This document shows, piece after piece, positions 46,947-57,500 of a stretch of 64,000 nt of DNA. Position numbers and translations under genes: made by a program. Every line of letters starts with the position of its first letter. The stretch's first letter is position 1. The notes under the pieces are model-generated. The model was not told the origin of the DNA. It ran no database searches and saw only the letters and a list, made by a program, of their open reading frames with translations. Source of the DNA: Centroberyx gerrardi (lineage: Eukaryota > Chordata > Actinopteri > Beryciformes > Berycidae). The stretch lies in the NCBI RefSeq assembly GCF_048128805.1, contig NC_136006.1:8098179-8162178 (forward strand), written 5' to 3'.

Positions 46947-49311
46947 ACGATGACTATAACCAAACCTTAAGAGCTAAAATACTTTAGACCGTATTCCTAT
47001 AGCCTAGTTTACATATCTGTTGGGAGCACGTGTTTTAGACTAGCGATCACCGAGGGCAGATATGGCAAAATGAGTTACTGGTGCATGTTTCATACAGGAG
47101 GAAAACTGGGAGGAGCAGGAAAACATGGGATAAAAAAAAAAAAAGTTCCATGCAAACCTCTAGCACTCACTTGACAATTTACCAAAACACGCTCACCTGT
47201 GAATGTTAATGACCATAGCAGAGAACTGACTTTTTTTGGTCCCCTGGACACAGTGTCAGTTGGCCTAAAAAAAAAAACCTACCTGTCACTTTTGATAAAT
47301 TGTTAATTATAGTAGAAACTCCAGTAGAACAATGTGGTTAACTCTTTGGTGGCTTGGTGTAACTTAGCCAAAATGTACGTGCATTTATCTGGTGGCTGGT
47401 GTTAATTTCCCGCCTTGTTTACAGCAATCATGATGCTGTAATGCTATTTCAAAACTTCTGTTCAACATTTTACGTAACAGCATGCTGTCAGTGTGTTCGC
47501 CATATGCTGTATGCCTTATGCATCCCTTTGCTTTCACAGAGAGCACGCGGCAAAGGGCGTATGGTCTAGTGGCCCAGGCGTATACTTCCATCACAGCAGA
47601 AGACTTTGCTGCCTTTGTGGGCTACTCTGTGGAGGAGGCTGTAAAGGGTAAGACTCAGTTTACAAAATTTCCTCACCGGGAATGTTTCATAATAATTTTC
47701 ATCATGTAGAAAGACGTCACCAGTTTAGAGTTCCTGGTCTTGAGCTCCCAAGTATTCTTTTTTTTGTGTGTTTTTGCCTCACTGAAGTTAAGTTCCTTGA
47801 GCAAGTTACTGAATCTCTATCAGCTCCAAGGGTGCTGTTCTGTAGCTGACCTTTGACCTCCCTGACAATTTCCCTACGAGGATCAATAAACTTGCACATT
47901 ATTATTATTGTTAGTAGAAGTAATAGAATTATATTTTTACTTGTGACTTATTTTCATTGCCCTGTTGTTCAACAATCTCACTTTTTTTACACTTACAGTT
48001 CACTGACAAAAGTAAATTTTCCTCTCTTCCTCTTCACCTCTGTGTGTTTCTGTCTTTGTCCAAAGGTGTGGTGAGTCAGGGCTGGCAGGCAGACCCTGCC
48101 ACCAGGATGGTGATGCCCCAGAAACCAGGTAGGTGGCACTGTTGCTCTTCTCCTTCTCTTTCTCCATCTTCAGCCCGCTGTTCTACACCCAAACTTTTTT
48201 CTCTTCCTGGTCCCACCCTCCTCCTGCAGCACCGCCACCGCATTACTGTCCCTGCTACATTTCATTAGCTGCCCATATAACAGTATCCAGAGCTTTGAAT
48301 TACGAGACATTTTTAATCTTCACGAAGGGTCTCTGACATTTTTATCTCTTGGAGCGAATTTCTTCCAAGAAATTTCCCCTCTCTGACAAAATGTAACTCA
48401 TTCTGATTTCCTTTTATTTAATTCCCTTTTATTTATATAATCTCCATATTCAGCCTTCCTGCTCTTTTTTTTCTGCTTAAACCTCCATTCACGCCTTCAT
48501 CGTGATCGGCTACACTTCCCCTTTTCTTTTCTTTCCCTATCCTCCTTTCTTTCTCTGATTTTTATCACGCCATCCCTCTCCAGCCCCCACCACCTAGAAT
48601 CACGTGGATTGGTCCATCTTCTATGAGCAACCTATTTATTTATGCAAACATATGAGTGGGAGGTTTTGGTCTGCCCCGCGCAACGGCTTCCCTTCTCTCT
48701 AATCAGTGGACCTTAATGCTGAAGCATCTGCCATGCACATGTCCAGCCCAACACGGCAGACTCACTCGCCATTAATCCTCTCGCATGTCTGCTTTTTCCC
48801 CCCCCCAGTACCACTGGCACTTAATCGCGCGTGTTGATTTCGGTTGTAGAGTGGATCTCGCCCAGGCTATCGGAAATAATTCTTGTTTGGATGAATATAA
48901 AGTGTTGTAATATGCTGACAACGGCGTGTAGACAGCCAGACTTGGTACTCTAAATGATATCCAGACTTCAGTCCATTACGGTCACATCACTAGCATGGGC
49001 AGACTCTGTAGGTAGAGTATTTTTACAGGTTGGGAGGAAGCGGTGAGCTCATGCGCAGATGTCGGCGGTGCGGTTAGCTGAGAACTGTGCCATGCTGAGT
49101 CTGTTCAGCTGGAGCATGTGTGCTGTAGCCGCTGAGTTTAAACGGGGGAGATACTACATGATGGAGAGCACTTGGCACAATGAGGAATCCCCCTCTCACT
49201 CCACCTCTCCATACTTTCTGTCTTTCAACAGATCCTCCCCCTGTCTCGTTGGTTCCAAATGAGCAGCAGTTGGCCAGACTCACTGACTACGTGGCTTTCC
49301 TTGAGAACTGA
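39679..49311 (+). CDS. cops8: COP9 signalosome complex subunit 8 (CSN8), seven coding exons
   Basis: CSN8 is the smallest PCI-domain subunit of the COP9 signalosome, the eight-subunit complex of nucleus and cytoplasm that removes NEDD8 from cullins and so regulates cullin-RING ubiquitin ligases. Joined coding exons: 39679-39750, 40499-40569, 41131-41179, 41719-41851, 47540-47647, 48066-48128, 49232-49311. They sum to 576 nt, i.e. 191 aa plus TGA. All introns are GT-AG and every junction keeps frame. Signature peptides match vertebrate CSN8: [69 protein letters not shown], and the C-terminus [17 protein letters not shown]. Human CSN8 is 209 aa (from memory); the 18-residue difference is one internal segment after the QKP of exon 6. 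The start [11 protein letters not shown] lines up with human MPVAVM. Intron 4 (5,688 bp) hosts a second gene on the same strand. Confidence 0.96.
39751..40498 (+). other. cops8 intron 1 with dense TTAGCTA/GCTAGC/AACGTTA words
   Basis: From about 39850 to 40290 the sequence is built largely from GTTAGCTAAC, GCTAGC, CTAACGTTA, TAGTTAGC and similar near-palindromic words. No repeat unit of fixed length is visible. Confidence 0.6.
40499..40569 (+). CDS. cops8: cops8 coding exon 2
   Basis: 71 nt after TTTTTAACAG, encoding [20 protein letters not shown] and HND plus two bases of a Met codon (phase 2), before GTAAGT. Confidence 0.95.
41131..41179 (+). CDS. cops8: cops8 coding exon 3
   Basis: 49 nt between CCAATAG and GTAAGC; completes the Met codon, then [16 protein letters not shown]. 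Too short to show as a separate open frame. Confidence 0.95.
41719..41851 (+). CDS. cops8: cops8 coding exon 4
   Basis: 133 nt between TATGCAG and GTATCA; encodes [20 protein letters not shown] through PVMEALR, ending in phase 1. Confidence 0.95.
41852..43398 (+). other. cops8 intron 4, part upstream of the nested gene
   Basis: No exon. Holds a CTCF-like word CAGCAGGGGGCACC at 42325-42338, a CAGCTG E-box at 42379-42384, a CAGGTG E-box at 43175-43180 and CACATG E-boxes around 43199-43280. FoxO-type words are GTAAACA (43106-43112) and TTGTTTAC (43145-43152). These are motif matches only. Confidence 0.45.
43399..43405 (+). promoter_or_regulatory. TATA box of the nested MuRF-type gene
   Basis: TATAAAG lies about 200 bases before the start codon, implying a transcription start near 43425-43435 and a roughly 175-nt 5' UTR without a visible intron. 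It is inside cops8 intron 4, so the nested gene appears to have its own tissue-type promoter. Confidence 0.65.
43605..44654 (+). CDS. Intronless MuRF-family RING/B-box E3 ubiquitin ligase (TRIM63/TRIM54-like)
   Basis: MuRF proteins are muscle E3 ligases that ubiquitinate sarcomere and metabolic proteins and associate with titin or microtubules. This 349-aa protein has a C3HC4 RING (C25, C28, C41, H43, C46, C49, C69, C72) and the MuRF-conserved stretch [20 protein letters not shown] (81-100). A B-box 2 follows (C127, H130, C139, C142, C147, C150, H156, C159), then a coiled coil (about 172-285), a COS-like segment (303-330) and an acidic tail (333-349). Human MuRF1 is 353 aa and also ends in an acidic tail. 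Start: ATG at 43605 has A at -3 and G at +4; the frame extends upstream only through a GTG, so no earlier ATG is available. The gene is one exon, whereas mammalian MuRF genes have several, which suggests retrocopy origin. GC content is well above the intron around it. The paralogue is uncertain: features of TRIM63 and TRIM54 are mixed, and a fish-specific member such as trim101 is possible. Confidence 0.93.
   Translation: MDVQRTGSVVRPPSPMESLEKQLSCPICLDMFTKPVVILPCQHNLCRSCASDLYDSRNPYRFSGGVFRCPTCRFEVVLDRHGVHGLQRNLLVENIIDIYKQQQEGSGSTGGSTETALKPKDSKEPMCQEHEDEKINIYCVTCQVPTCSMCKVFGQHKDCEVSPLASVYQAQKGELSNAIDTLVASNGRLQALLNQMEDACRAVQENAQRAKQGLAERFDLLYAVLEERKTLLLEKIGKEQDEKVAALRALAQRYGERLQASSELTDTAVRALEQGGAAEFLLSSKGLITQTKDAAKGSLGEERPEPGFEKMDHFTLSTEHVQTVLGKMDFGLGEDDEFEDAEDEEEEEE
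44655..45170 (+). other. 3' UTR of the nested MuRF-type gene
   Basis: AT-rich sequence following the TAA. The poly(A) signal AATAAA is at 45144-45149, so cleavage is expected about 15-25 bases later. Confidence 0.6.
45144..45149 (+). terminator. Poly(A) signal of the nested gene
   Basis: Canonical AATAAA about 490 bases after the stop codon, the first canonical AATAAA after the stop. Confidence 0.65.
45171..47539 (+). other. cops8 intron 4, part downstream of the nested gene
   Basis: No further exon seen. Contains a T-rich run near 45778-45805 and short spurious frames. Confidence 0.5.
46894..46943. repeat. (CA)n microsatellite in intron 4
   Basis: Uninterrupted CA alternation of about 50 bp. 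Confidence 0.95.
47540..47647 (+). CDS. cops8: cops8 coding exon 5
   Basis: 108 nt between TTTCACAG and GTAAGA, phase 1 on both sides. Encodes [20 protein letters not shown] through VEEAVK, the PCI/winged-helix core. Confidence 0.95.
47756..47905 (+). repeat. Retroelement-tail-like repeat in intron 5
   Basis: TTCCTTGAGCAAGTTACTGA then CTGACAATTTCCCTACGAGG and ATCAATAAACTTG resembles fish SINE/LINE 3' ends ('tttcccctcggggatcaataaa'). Confidence 0.5.
48066..48128 (+). CDS. cops8: cops8 coding exon 6
   Basis: 63 nt between GTCCAAAG and GTAGGT, phase 1 on both sides. Encodes [20 protein letters not shown]. In-frame skipping would be possible. Confidence 0.93.
48129..49231 (+). other. cops8 intron 6, no counterpart of the extra mammalian exon
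   Basis: I searched this 1.1-kb interval for a short exon encoding something like the human segment between the KP of exon 6 and the PNEQQ of the last exon and found none. Direct splicing of exon 6 to the last exon keeps frame and gives [16 protein letters not shown]. The part around 48600-48780 is mixed in composition and could be regulatory. Confidence 0.6.
49232..49311 (+). CDS. cops8: cops8 last coding exon
   Basis: 80 nt after TCTTTCAACAG, completing an Asp codon and encoding [20 protein letters not shown] and AFLEN, stop TGA at 49309-49311. Confidence 0.95.
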
Positions 49312-50045
49312 TAACCCCGCCACAACCACCACCACCCTTCTCTGCCTGCTTTGGACTGAGGGAGAACACCAACCACGGAAGCATTTATCGACAAGTTTAG
49401 ATAGACCCTTCCTACTTCCTTCAAAGCCTCGCTGTCTGATGCGTAGACGTACCACACACACATTGTCTTGCATGATTTTGCAAGCGAAGTACTCTTCCCC
49501 AAGACTTGCCTATTTATGTTCATTGTCTAATACACCTTTCTCAGTTTATTCATACCTTCTTGAAAATGGCTTGTTACCTTTCAGGCTACAGTGTTGTATT
49601 ATATTATTTGTGGTTCTGCTTTTTTTGCAACTGCCTGAGGTATGAATTTGGCTGTGATTTCAAAGTAGACACTTTCTCAGCTCTGCCTAGATGTTTTTAT
49701 TGCTACTGTACAGGCATTTGTATTGGGTGTAGTTCACCATGACTCTTCAATATAACATACTCTTCCTACACAATATCAATTCCACAAAGCAGATGTATGT
49801 CCATCCTGTCTTAGCGCTTAATAGTTGCCTTCAAACAATTGTCTTCAGGTAAAAGTCTCTGCATGCGTCACCATGTGGAGCTCACAATTGGCTGTCAGAC
49901 TCACACAAAGTATCACCGCATGTGAGTTACTTCGTTTGTGGGCCTACTGAGAAATGTGATACCATGCTCAGTAAACTCTTCCATCTCTAGACCCTGCGTT
50001 TCAATTTTATGTTTTGACTGGTGAATAAATATTTTGATGTGTTTC
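49312..50045 (+). other. cops8: cops8 3' UTR
   Basis: AT-rich sequence to the first canonical AATAAA. Short frames here (for example 49259-49645) lie out of frame with the coding sequence and are not genes. Confidence 0.6.
50024..50029 (+). terminator. cops8: cops8 poly(A) signal
   Basis: AATAAA about 710 bases after the stop, followed by a GT/T-rich stretch. Confidence 0.6.
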
Positions 50046-52272
50046 TAATTCTGAGTTATTTTCTTCTTCAGAAGTTTTATTTGTTGCAGGTTGGTCTTTA
50101 CAAAGCTGGTTTGGTTCACTCAAGGATCTTAAAAATAATTTATTGTGATTGGCCTGCTGGGCTTTCAGTTGTCACATGTGAAAATAGCTTAGCCCAGTTC
50201 TGTGGCCTGGCAGACCGTAGGTTGATGGAGAATAGTATATTAACTGTTTGAGGAAGCATAGTGCTAGGTCATAGCCTTACTAGACCACCAGGTAGCTTGG
50301 CATGTGGACATTGTAGCAAATAATCAGAATCAAAGCTATGTTGATTAATTTACTCAATGTAGTGAAAGTGAATTAGCTTTGCACACAACTCATAACTGGC
50401 TTATGAGTTGCATTCACTTCATTTAGAGTTGACTTTCTTATGTCCCATGTAGCTATTGCTAAGCTTTTGTTCAAGAGCTTTGAGTGTGCTATAAACATAG
50501 AAACAAACGTATAAAGTGCAAGTAGTCGTCAAATATGACCATTAAAATGCACCAGAATCTGTAATTTGCGGCAATTAACATAGTGGAGAAGCCATGGACA
50601 TTTCGTCAGTAGATTTGTAGGAAAGTCTGGCTGCCATCTGCTCATCAGGGCTACAAAATAAAAGTCTGGTGATTTTTTTTTTTTTTTTTATATATTCCCC
50701 TCTGCATCCTGTTTAGAGGAAGAATTTGAAACATACTTATTTACTTGATACTTATTTGATCTACAGTGTAGCTCGATGTTGCCAATAAAAGGAAGTGGCA
50801 GACATTTCATCTGATTTATTCTGAGCTCACACACACAACAAGGCCACTCCTCACATGTTTGAAGAGTGGTAAGGAAGCCATTGGAAACATGGTCTGGAAA
50901 CATTTACATGAGACCATTTCACCTCTCCTTTACCTGCCATGTTCACAGTCTTAAATTGTCCACTTCAGCGACAGATCTAGGCAAAAGTTCATGTTGCATC
51001 GCACATGAATATGGAGAGTTTTGGTATTGCTCTTTAGTTTTTTGTTCAAACAGGTTGTCGTAACATTCCCCAACTATGGCCTTGTTTTCATTTCCCTCAA
51101 TATCTGCATCAACAGACTTCAACGTGCCCCCCCAACTCCCCCTCCACCCCCCTTCTCTCTGGTTCATCCTGTTCCAGCCTATATATAGAAATGCAACAGT
51201 ATGTGTTTGTGTGCGTTCTCTGTATACAAACATGTGTTCGCATAAACTCATGTCCAGGCGTGCATCGAAGCAGCATCAGCCACATGGCAGTGTAGCGTGC
51301 CAGAGTCAGTCAGCACAAGCGTGAGTGTGAGAAGGTAACTGACCCCGATCACTGTCCCGTGAGTTACTGCTGCCCCTGGAGGGTCTGCCACGACACAAGG
51401 ACCTGTCATGGTCCCGTTATACTCTCTGGGCACTGAGACGGCACTAAATTTGTACATGGTGGCACATGCACAAATAAAACTCGACTGATGAAACGCTGAG
51501 CTGAAGCTGTACAGGTTTTGGTTAGGGCTGAAAGATATTGACAAAAAATGCGATTATTTGACAGAATATTGCAATTGTGTTTTAAACTGCGATTCATATC
51601 ACAAGTTTTTTCTAACATTTTTAAAACTTTAAAATTGTTTAAAGAAAAGTGATTTTGTTAAAAGAATAGATGTCAGTGTGCAGGATTTACTGAATTTGAG
51701 TCTGATGAAAGGTTTTCACCAATATTGTACTTGATTCATGGACCAAAGATCACCTGCAGCTCTAAAACACCTTGTTCAGAAATCCATTTTGGACACAACT
51801 CTCTCTTAAGCAATTAATTGCAGCCTCTGCGATTTGGAAATTGCAGAAGTTCATATTTTTTTTTGATTAATTGTTCAGCTCTGGTTTTGGTGTCTCAATA
51901 TGAATTTTCACTGGTATTTGAAGTAAGTTATACTGGATTGATGTGGGTTACTTAGATTGCTGATGTTTACTAGTAAGCTAACTTTCTATGTTTGTGGTGT
52001 AGAGGTAAAAGTCTAGGATAACATTGCAAGGACGCATCTCACCTCAGTACTGTGAATACAAAGCAGCACATTACAGTCATAATTCATCCTAATTAAAACC
52101 AGATCCCCTTATGATGTTAATAATGACTGTAAACTTGTATTTGTGATGGCCGAGGCCTGATTTCGAACAACCAAACTCAGCCACAACCTTTTTTTAAATG
52201 ACCTTCCTTTCCTCGCCTGCTGAGTGCATGCAGTGAGCAAAGCTGTTGGTTTTCAACATTGTCAGCAGAACT
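50046..52272. other. Intergenic stretch 3' of cops8
   Basis: No gene recognised. A T19 run lies at about 50672-50690. Confidence 0.4.
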
Positions 52273-52730
52273 CACAGGTGGAAAGTAAGTAAGTACATTT
52301 ACTCAAGTACTGTACTTAACTACAATTTTGAGGTACTGGCACTTTACTTGAGTATTTCCATTTTGTGAGACTTTATACTTTTACTCCACTACATTTATCT
52401 GACGGCTGGAGTTTACTGTGCAGAATGAGGTTTTACATGCAAAACATATGATAAGCTCATAAAATATGTTGCATTGTTAGAGTTTAAACTCCCCAACAGT
52501 ATATGGAGCAGTTAGACCTACAATTACATTACATACAATTACATTAAAATACTTCTTACAGGTTAATGCATCAATAATTTAACACTCTGAAATGGACTGT
52601 TCTTCAGAATGAGTACTTTTACTTTTGATACTTAAGTACATTTTGCTGCTAATACTATACTTTTACTTAATTAGTTTTGAATGCAGAACCTTTACTTTTA
52701 ATACGGATTTGAGTACTTTTTCCACCAGTG
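52273..52730. mobile_element. Non-autonomous DNA element, hAT-like (MITE)
   Basis: The left end CACAGGTGGAAAGTAAGTAA is mirrored by TTTTTCCACCAGTG at the right end. The interior is rich in AAGTACTGTACTTAA, TTTTACTTAAT and similar 'ACTTGAGTA' words, a very widespread fish repeat. Flanking 8-mers GCAGAACT and ACAGGACT are only partly alike, so a target duplication is not proven. Superfamily from memory of the repeat. Confidence 0.65.
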
Positions 52731-54558
52731 ACAGGACTACATTTGAAAAGTCGAGGAAACAGACACTCACAGCTCCTTGTATATGCTGTGAATGTAAAGC
52801 TAAGAGCCAACCTGTTTATACTGACAGGTTTTATGCAGACAGGGAAGATGGCTCCCATGGTATGGGGGTCTGGACTTCTGGAATGCGGGTAATTAGGCAA
52901 AGGGTCAAAGTGAAAGACATCAGACAGTAAATCATTCTTTACAGTACAGCTTTGGTGTACTTTAGAAACTATCAGACCGGTAATATTGAGTAACTTGATG
53001 CGTGCAGATAGCCAGCACAGTTTTACAGCTCCATATGATATATAAAAAATGTCAAGGGAATGTTGTGAACCAGCTGGGGGGAAGGCTTTGAAGTGAGGAC
53101 ACCAGGTCAAATGCAGAGTAGACTCTAACTGGTTTTTATTACTGTGAGAAGTATTGTCCAGGAGGGAGGTTTGGTAGTCAGATGTTGGTCCTATGGAGAA
53201 GTCAAATGAAGATGAAAATGTGTTTTTTTCTATGACGATCATCTGAAACATGACATATGGAATGGAGTCAGAGATATTTTTTTTTACTGGGCTTACTGTA
53301 CATGAGTGGTGGGTATTTTAGTCTGAAAGTCACAAGATGAAAATCTGTTTAGCAGTTTCTATTAGTTGTACACAGAGGAAACACAAAGGAACAGCAGAGA
53401 AATTATTTGTTGGAAAATTTTAGATGCAATCAATTTTTTATGTTTTAGCAAACAAAAGGGAACATGGGAGGTTGAATGAGTCCATGTCCTCATGTCTTTT
53501 GCACAGATGTTCACTAAGACCCTGGGGCTCTTTTTGGTGAGGTCACTTTTTCCAGGGGTCAAAGGTGACCTCTGCCTCGTATCACCGCACATGCCACTGA
53601 GGCGATGCTCTGGAGGGCTGCAAGGCTCCCTGGTGGTCGAAAAAAGCAATTTTGTTAAAGTAAACACCACATTTAATTTCCTTTAATATAATATTTACAT
53701 TTCTTTTGGTAAGCACTTGTGTAGGCCCATTCGTTTTGCACAACCATAATTATATTTGATCAGTAAAACATGGTGTAATGTCAGTCATGACATGTTTGAT
53801 GGCAAATTAATGAATGAACACGTTTATAATAGCTTTAACAATGAAATGAATGTGCCTGGAGAAAAAATCTACATACTGAAAAACTTTTAATTGGATATCC
53901 CAACGTAAAAAGAATATGAATGTCTTTCTGTATGATTTTGGACATTAATATTATGAAAATAAATAACACTTGTTATGTTGTTTTTTTGTCGGAAATGCTT
54001 TTACCCAGCAGATTTTGTCGTACTTGCAGTAGTTCAGCTTCTCAGTGTCTAAATCTGTTCAACAGCCCCATGGTATCTGGAGAGCTTTAACAGGGGGGAT
54101 GCCTTGGATGGGAGAACATGTTATATAAAGCCACTGCAATAAGAAGGGATGATCCAGTAGGGGGCGGTCTTCACTGAGAGTTGGAGTGGCCCCAAAGCTG
54201 AGTCCCTAATACAGTTTCTTATCATCTGACATGAAACAACTGCTCGCTATTACCAGATCCTAAAAGCATCATAGACAAGTTTATAAAGCTTTCATCCAAA
54301 GTGCAATATTTGGATTAGAAGAGGAAAAAAAGAAGCTCTGCAGATTCATTTTTTTTTGTGTTTTTCTTTGCTTTGCTCCAACTGAGGGCCTGTTGTTTAA
54401 TTTTTCATTAACAGCAGTAAAAAAGTCCCTTCACATCCACAGTGAAAATGTTTCCATGTGGGACGGTGAGTCATGCGCATGAGACCCGAGAGAAGACTCC
54501 AAGAGGATGTGGGAGACTGAAAAGAGAAGGATGATGAGAAAAAAGAGTGAGGGGGAGA
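52731..54558. other. Intergenic stretch, no gene supported
   Basis: A 194-codon minus-strand frame (52667-53251) overlaps the preceding element and has no recognisable domain. A CTCF-like word CCAGTAGGGGGCGG is at 54154-54167. Confidence 0.4.
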
Positions 54559-54581
54559 GGGGGGGGGGGGGGGGGGGGGGG
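54559..54581 (+). repeat. Poly(G) tract
   Basis: 23 consecutive G, preceded by GGGGGAGA. Assembly length is likely to be uncertain. Confidence 0.9.
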
Positions 54582-57500
54582 ATGAGGGAGATGGTGAGAA
54601 GGGCTGGTTGGAACTGAAGGGAGAGAAGCAGTGGGAGGACGAGTGAGGAGAGCAAAGGAAACATTGGAGGGGTGGTGCTGCACGAGTGCCAAGAGGACAG
54701 ATAGTTCTTATACTGGAAAGAGGATGAGAGACACAGATAACGACCGGCCAATAGAATCTAACAGCAAGAAAAGTGGGAGTATGTGAATTTTTAAAGTATT
54801 ACATTAGGCAGCTTTTAGATTTTTGGGGGGGGATTATTTGCATGCTGCGTTAAAGGGATCTATGAAGTGAAATCAAACTGTGTGAATGAGAGAAACTTGA
54901 AATCCCTTGAAGCAGCTGCTTTCCGCCATGCATTTTCACAGTTTTTGTCATTACAAGACACATCCTAACAGTCTGTAAAGCCTAGTGAATACTGAGTCAG
55001 CGATTTCCTCCAGTCCTCGCCAACAGGATTAATGAGAGCCTGTGTTGGGAATTTACTTATGTTTACCCTTGTTGAACACGAAAGATAACATCTGTTTGCT
55101 GGCGGATATGTGCTTAGATTTACAGACGTACAGACAAGAAACGCTTGTGCGCTCCATACATACACACACCAGCACCTCGTCCCGTGTAACACACCCCTCA
55201 CCGCGCTCATGAGAACCAAAAAGAACTTGAAAATTCATTCTCACGAACGGAGAATTAGATGCACTTTTAGATACAGCTGTTTTCCATGCCATGTGACCTC
55301 TGTAAGAGTTCCCAGATAATGGCCAAGGGCTCCAGGCCCTCACATCTCTTCTCCAGGAGATTTCCTAATCCACTATTAAAAGTTGAGATATCCACTAGGA
55401 CTTGAATTGGCTTAAGTGGCACTGCTCCCAGCCAGAACTGAATGGGTCTTTAATAGGTCTACCACTTGCCCCCCATTCATGTTCTGGTCCTGGGGACTTC
55501 ACCCTGAAACTTGAGTGTAATTGCAGAGGAAATTAAGTGAGAAAATTAATATTGATTATTGGCAGAGCACAATAGAGGGCACAAAAAACTCCACTGGCTA
55601 GAGCAGCATTCACAAACCCATGTGGGCAGTAAGGAAAAGGGGTGCTTTGCATGCTCGTTTTCAGTTTTACACAGCTTTAAAGGTTAAATGTGTAATATTT
55701 CTGCTTTACCGAAGCGTAATATGACTAGTAAATATCAGGAGCGGTTCCCAAAGGGTAGTGAGTGAAACAAAGTGAATAGCCACAGCGCATGTGCTGTGGA
55801 GATTTCTGCATTCAAAAACACAGGAGTAGGCTGAGGCTAATGCTTTTGTTGTTTGAAGGCCCTCCTACCACACCAAGGTCCGTTCTAAAATCTGGCAATT
55901 TGTTTTTGCCTTACTTATCGGCGAAAAACACACATTGGAAAATAGAATTTGAGACTTATTTACTAGGTAGGGTGTTCTGGTAAATTCGGCATGTATATAA
56001 TCTTCCAAACAGCTCGAATTTTAATGGGCCGGCCCATTTATGCACCGGGGAAGTGCTGTTACTTCACACACAGAATAGCGGTTCCTTACCTTCCATATGT
56101 TCCAAAAATCCACAGACAACAGGAATCGTGGTGATGTCTGGATCCTAATCACGGCAAGTGTCCATTGAACAAAAAAAATGCGGTAACTCGGTAAACCATG
56201 ATAGAACATTAATTGTTGCTGATTCTGAAACAGCCGAAACAACGCTGAACGATAGAGGCCAGCATTGGACCAGAAATTACACATAGACCTTTTAAAAACC
56301 TGCCAGTATATCAAACTGAGACAAAGCCAAATATAAATTTCCTCTTAATGCCAAAAAGCATTTCTGTAGTGTAGTCAATACTGCAATAAATATGCGTGGT
56401 TCACCTATAATGTTACATAATACTTTTTTTGAAAGGGAAAGAGCAACAACCAGTCCAATTCCCTTAATATCTTTTTTCTTTATTTAGACAGTTGGAAGGC
56501 AGAGAGGGCAGCAGGGTTAAAGAAACACCACATCAAATGTCTTAATTCTACTTGAGCCATGCGTATGAAGGTAGTGTGACAGAGAAGAGTCTGTCTTTCA
56601 TTCATACATTTAGAAGCCAAGGTCAAGAGTTCCTCCACAGGCCGTGACTGGGCCAAATTTGATACGGTCTTGAATCACAGGCACTTTTCATTAGAACTGC
56701 ATTTTTTTCTTATTTGTTTCTTGTTGAAACAATTAGAAATGTTATTTCTCATGCCAGATGTTTGTTCTCGTTAGGTCATAAGATTAGGAAAAGTCTTCTC
56801 ACCTTTAAGGATTTGTTTATGATGCTTAAGTATCTGTTTTCAATATTAGGAATCGGAACCAGAAACATTTAATTCACAAAATGCCATTAATGAACAGGAA
56901 TTTGGCATTGCATTGGCGGAGAGACTGATCGATACTTTATAACTAGTGTGTTTTATATAGTAACACAGTTCATACCAACACATACAGTACAGGGACAACA
57001 GGACCTCACATACAGTGCAAAGAGATGGTGCAAGAAGACAAATGATGGACTGTAGACATCACTCTACAAATATACATACAGCATTTCCTTGATAACACCA
57101 CATGTATATCCATCCACTTCGAGTTACTTTAAATCATCATCATGTATGTTTGTGTTCCCAAAGGGTTAATCCAAACATTTCAGTGCGGTTTGCAGCCAGC
57201 CACAGCTAACATGCTGTTACTCCGTGTCCTGTGCTATTATTTTTCACTTACAAGAATTCTCTGGATATTTGAAGGTCTGAGTAAACCAACTGCTGGAAGA
57301 GTGTTGCGTGGCATTGACAAACACAAAGTCCTGCAGAAAGTCCTTCAACCAGAAGACCCAGGTTCAAGCCCCTGTGTCAGCAAGCCTCTGGGACGGCAAA
57401 AAGAGAATTTATCATTAGGGATCAATGGTTACGTTCACATTACAGGTGGAAATGGCCCAAATCCAACACCAAAAAACACATGGAATCTGATCTTCTGAAG

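Noticed and set aside
49059..49262. An additional cops8 exon upstream of the last exon
   Set aside because: The open frame does not resemble CSN8, and exon 6 joins directly to 49232 in frame.
52667..53251. 194-codon minus-strand open frame
   Set aside because: It overlaps the end of a DNA element, has no recognisable domain, and shows no splice or promoter context; such frames arise by chance in this amount of DNA.
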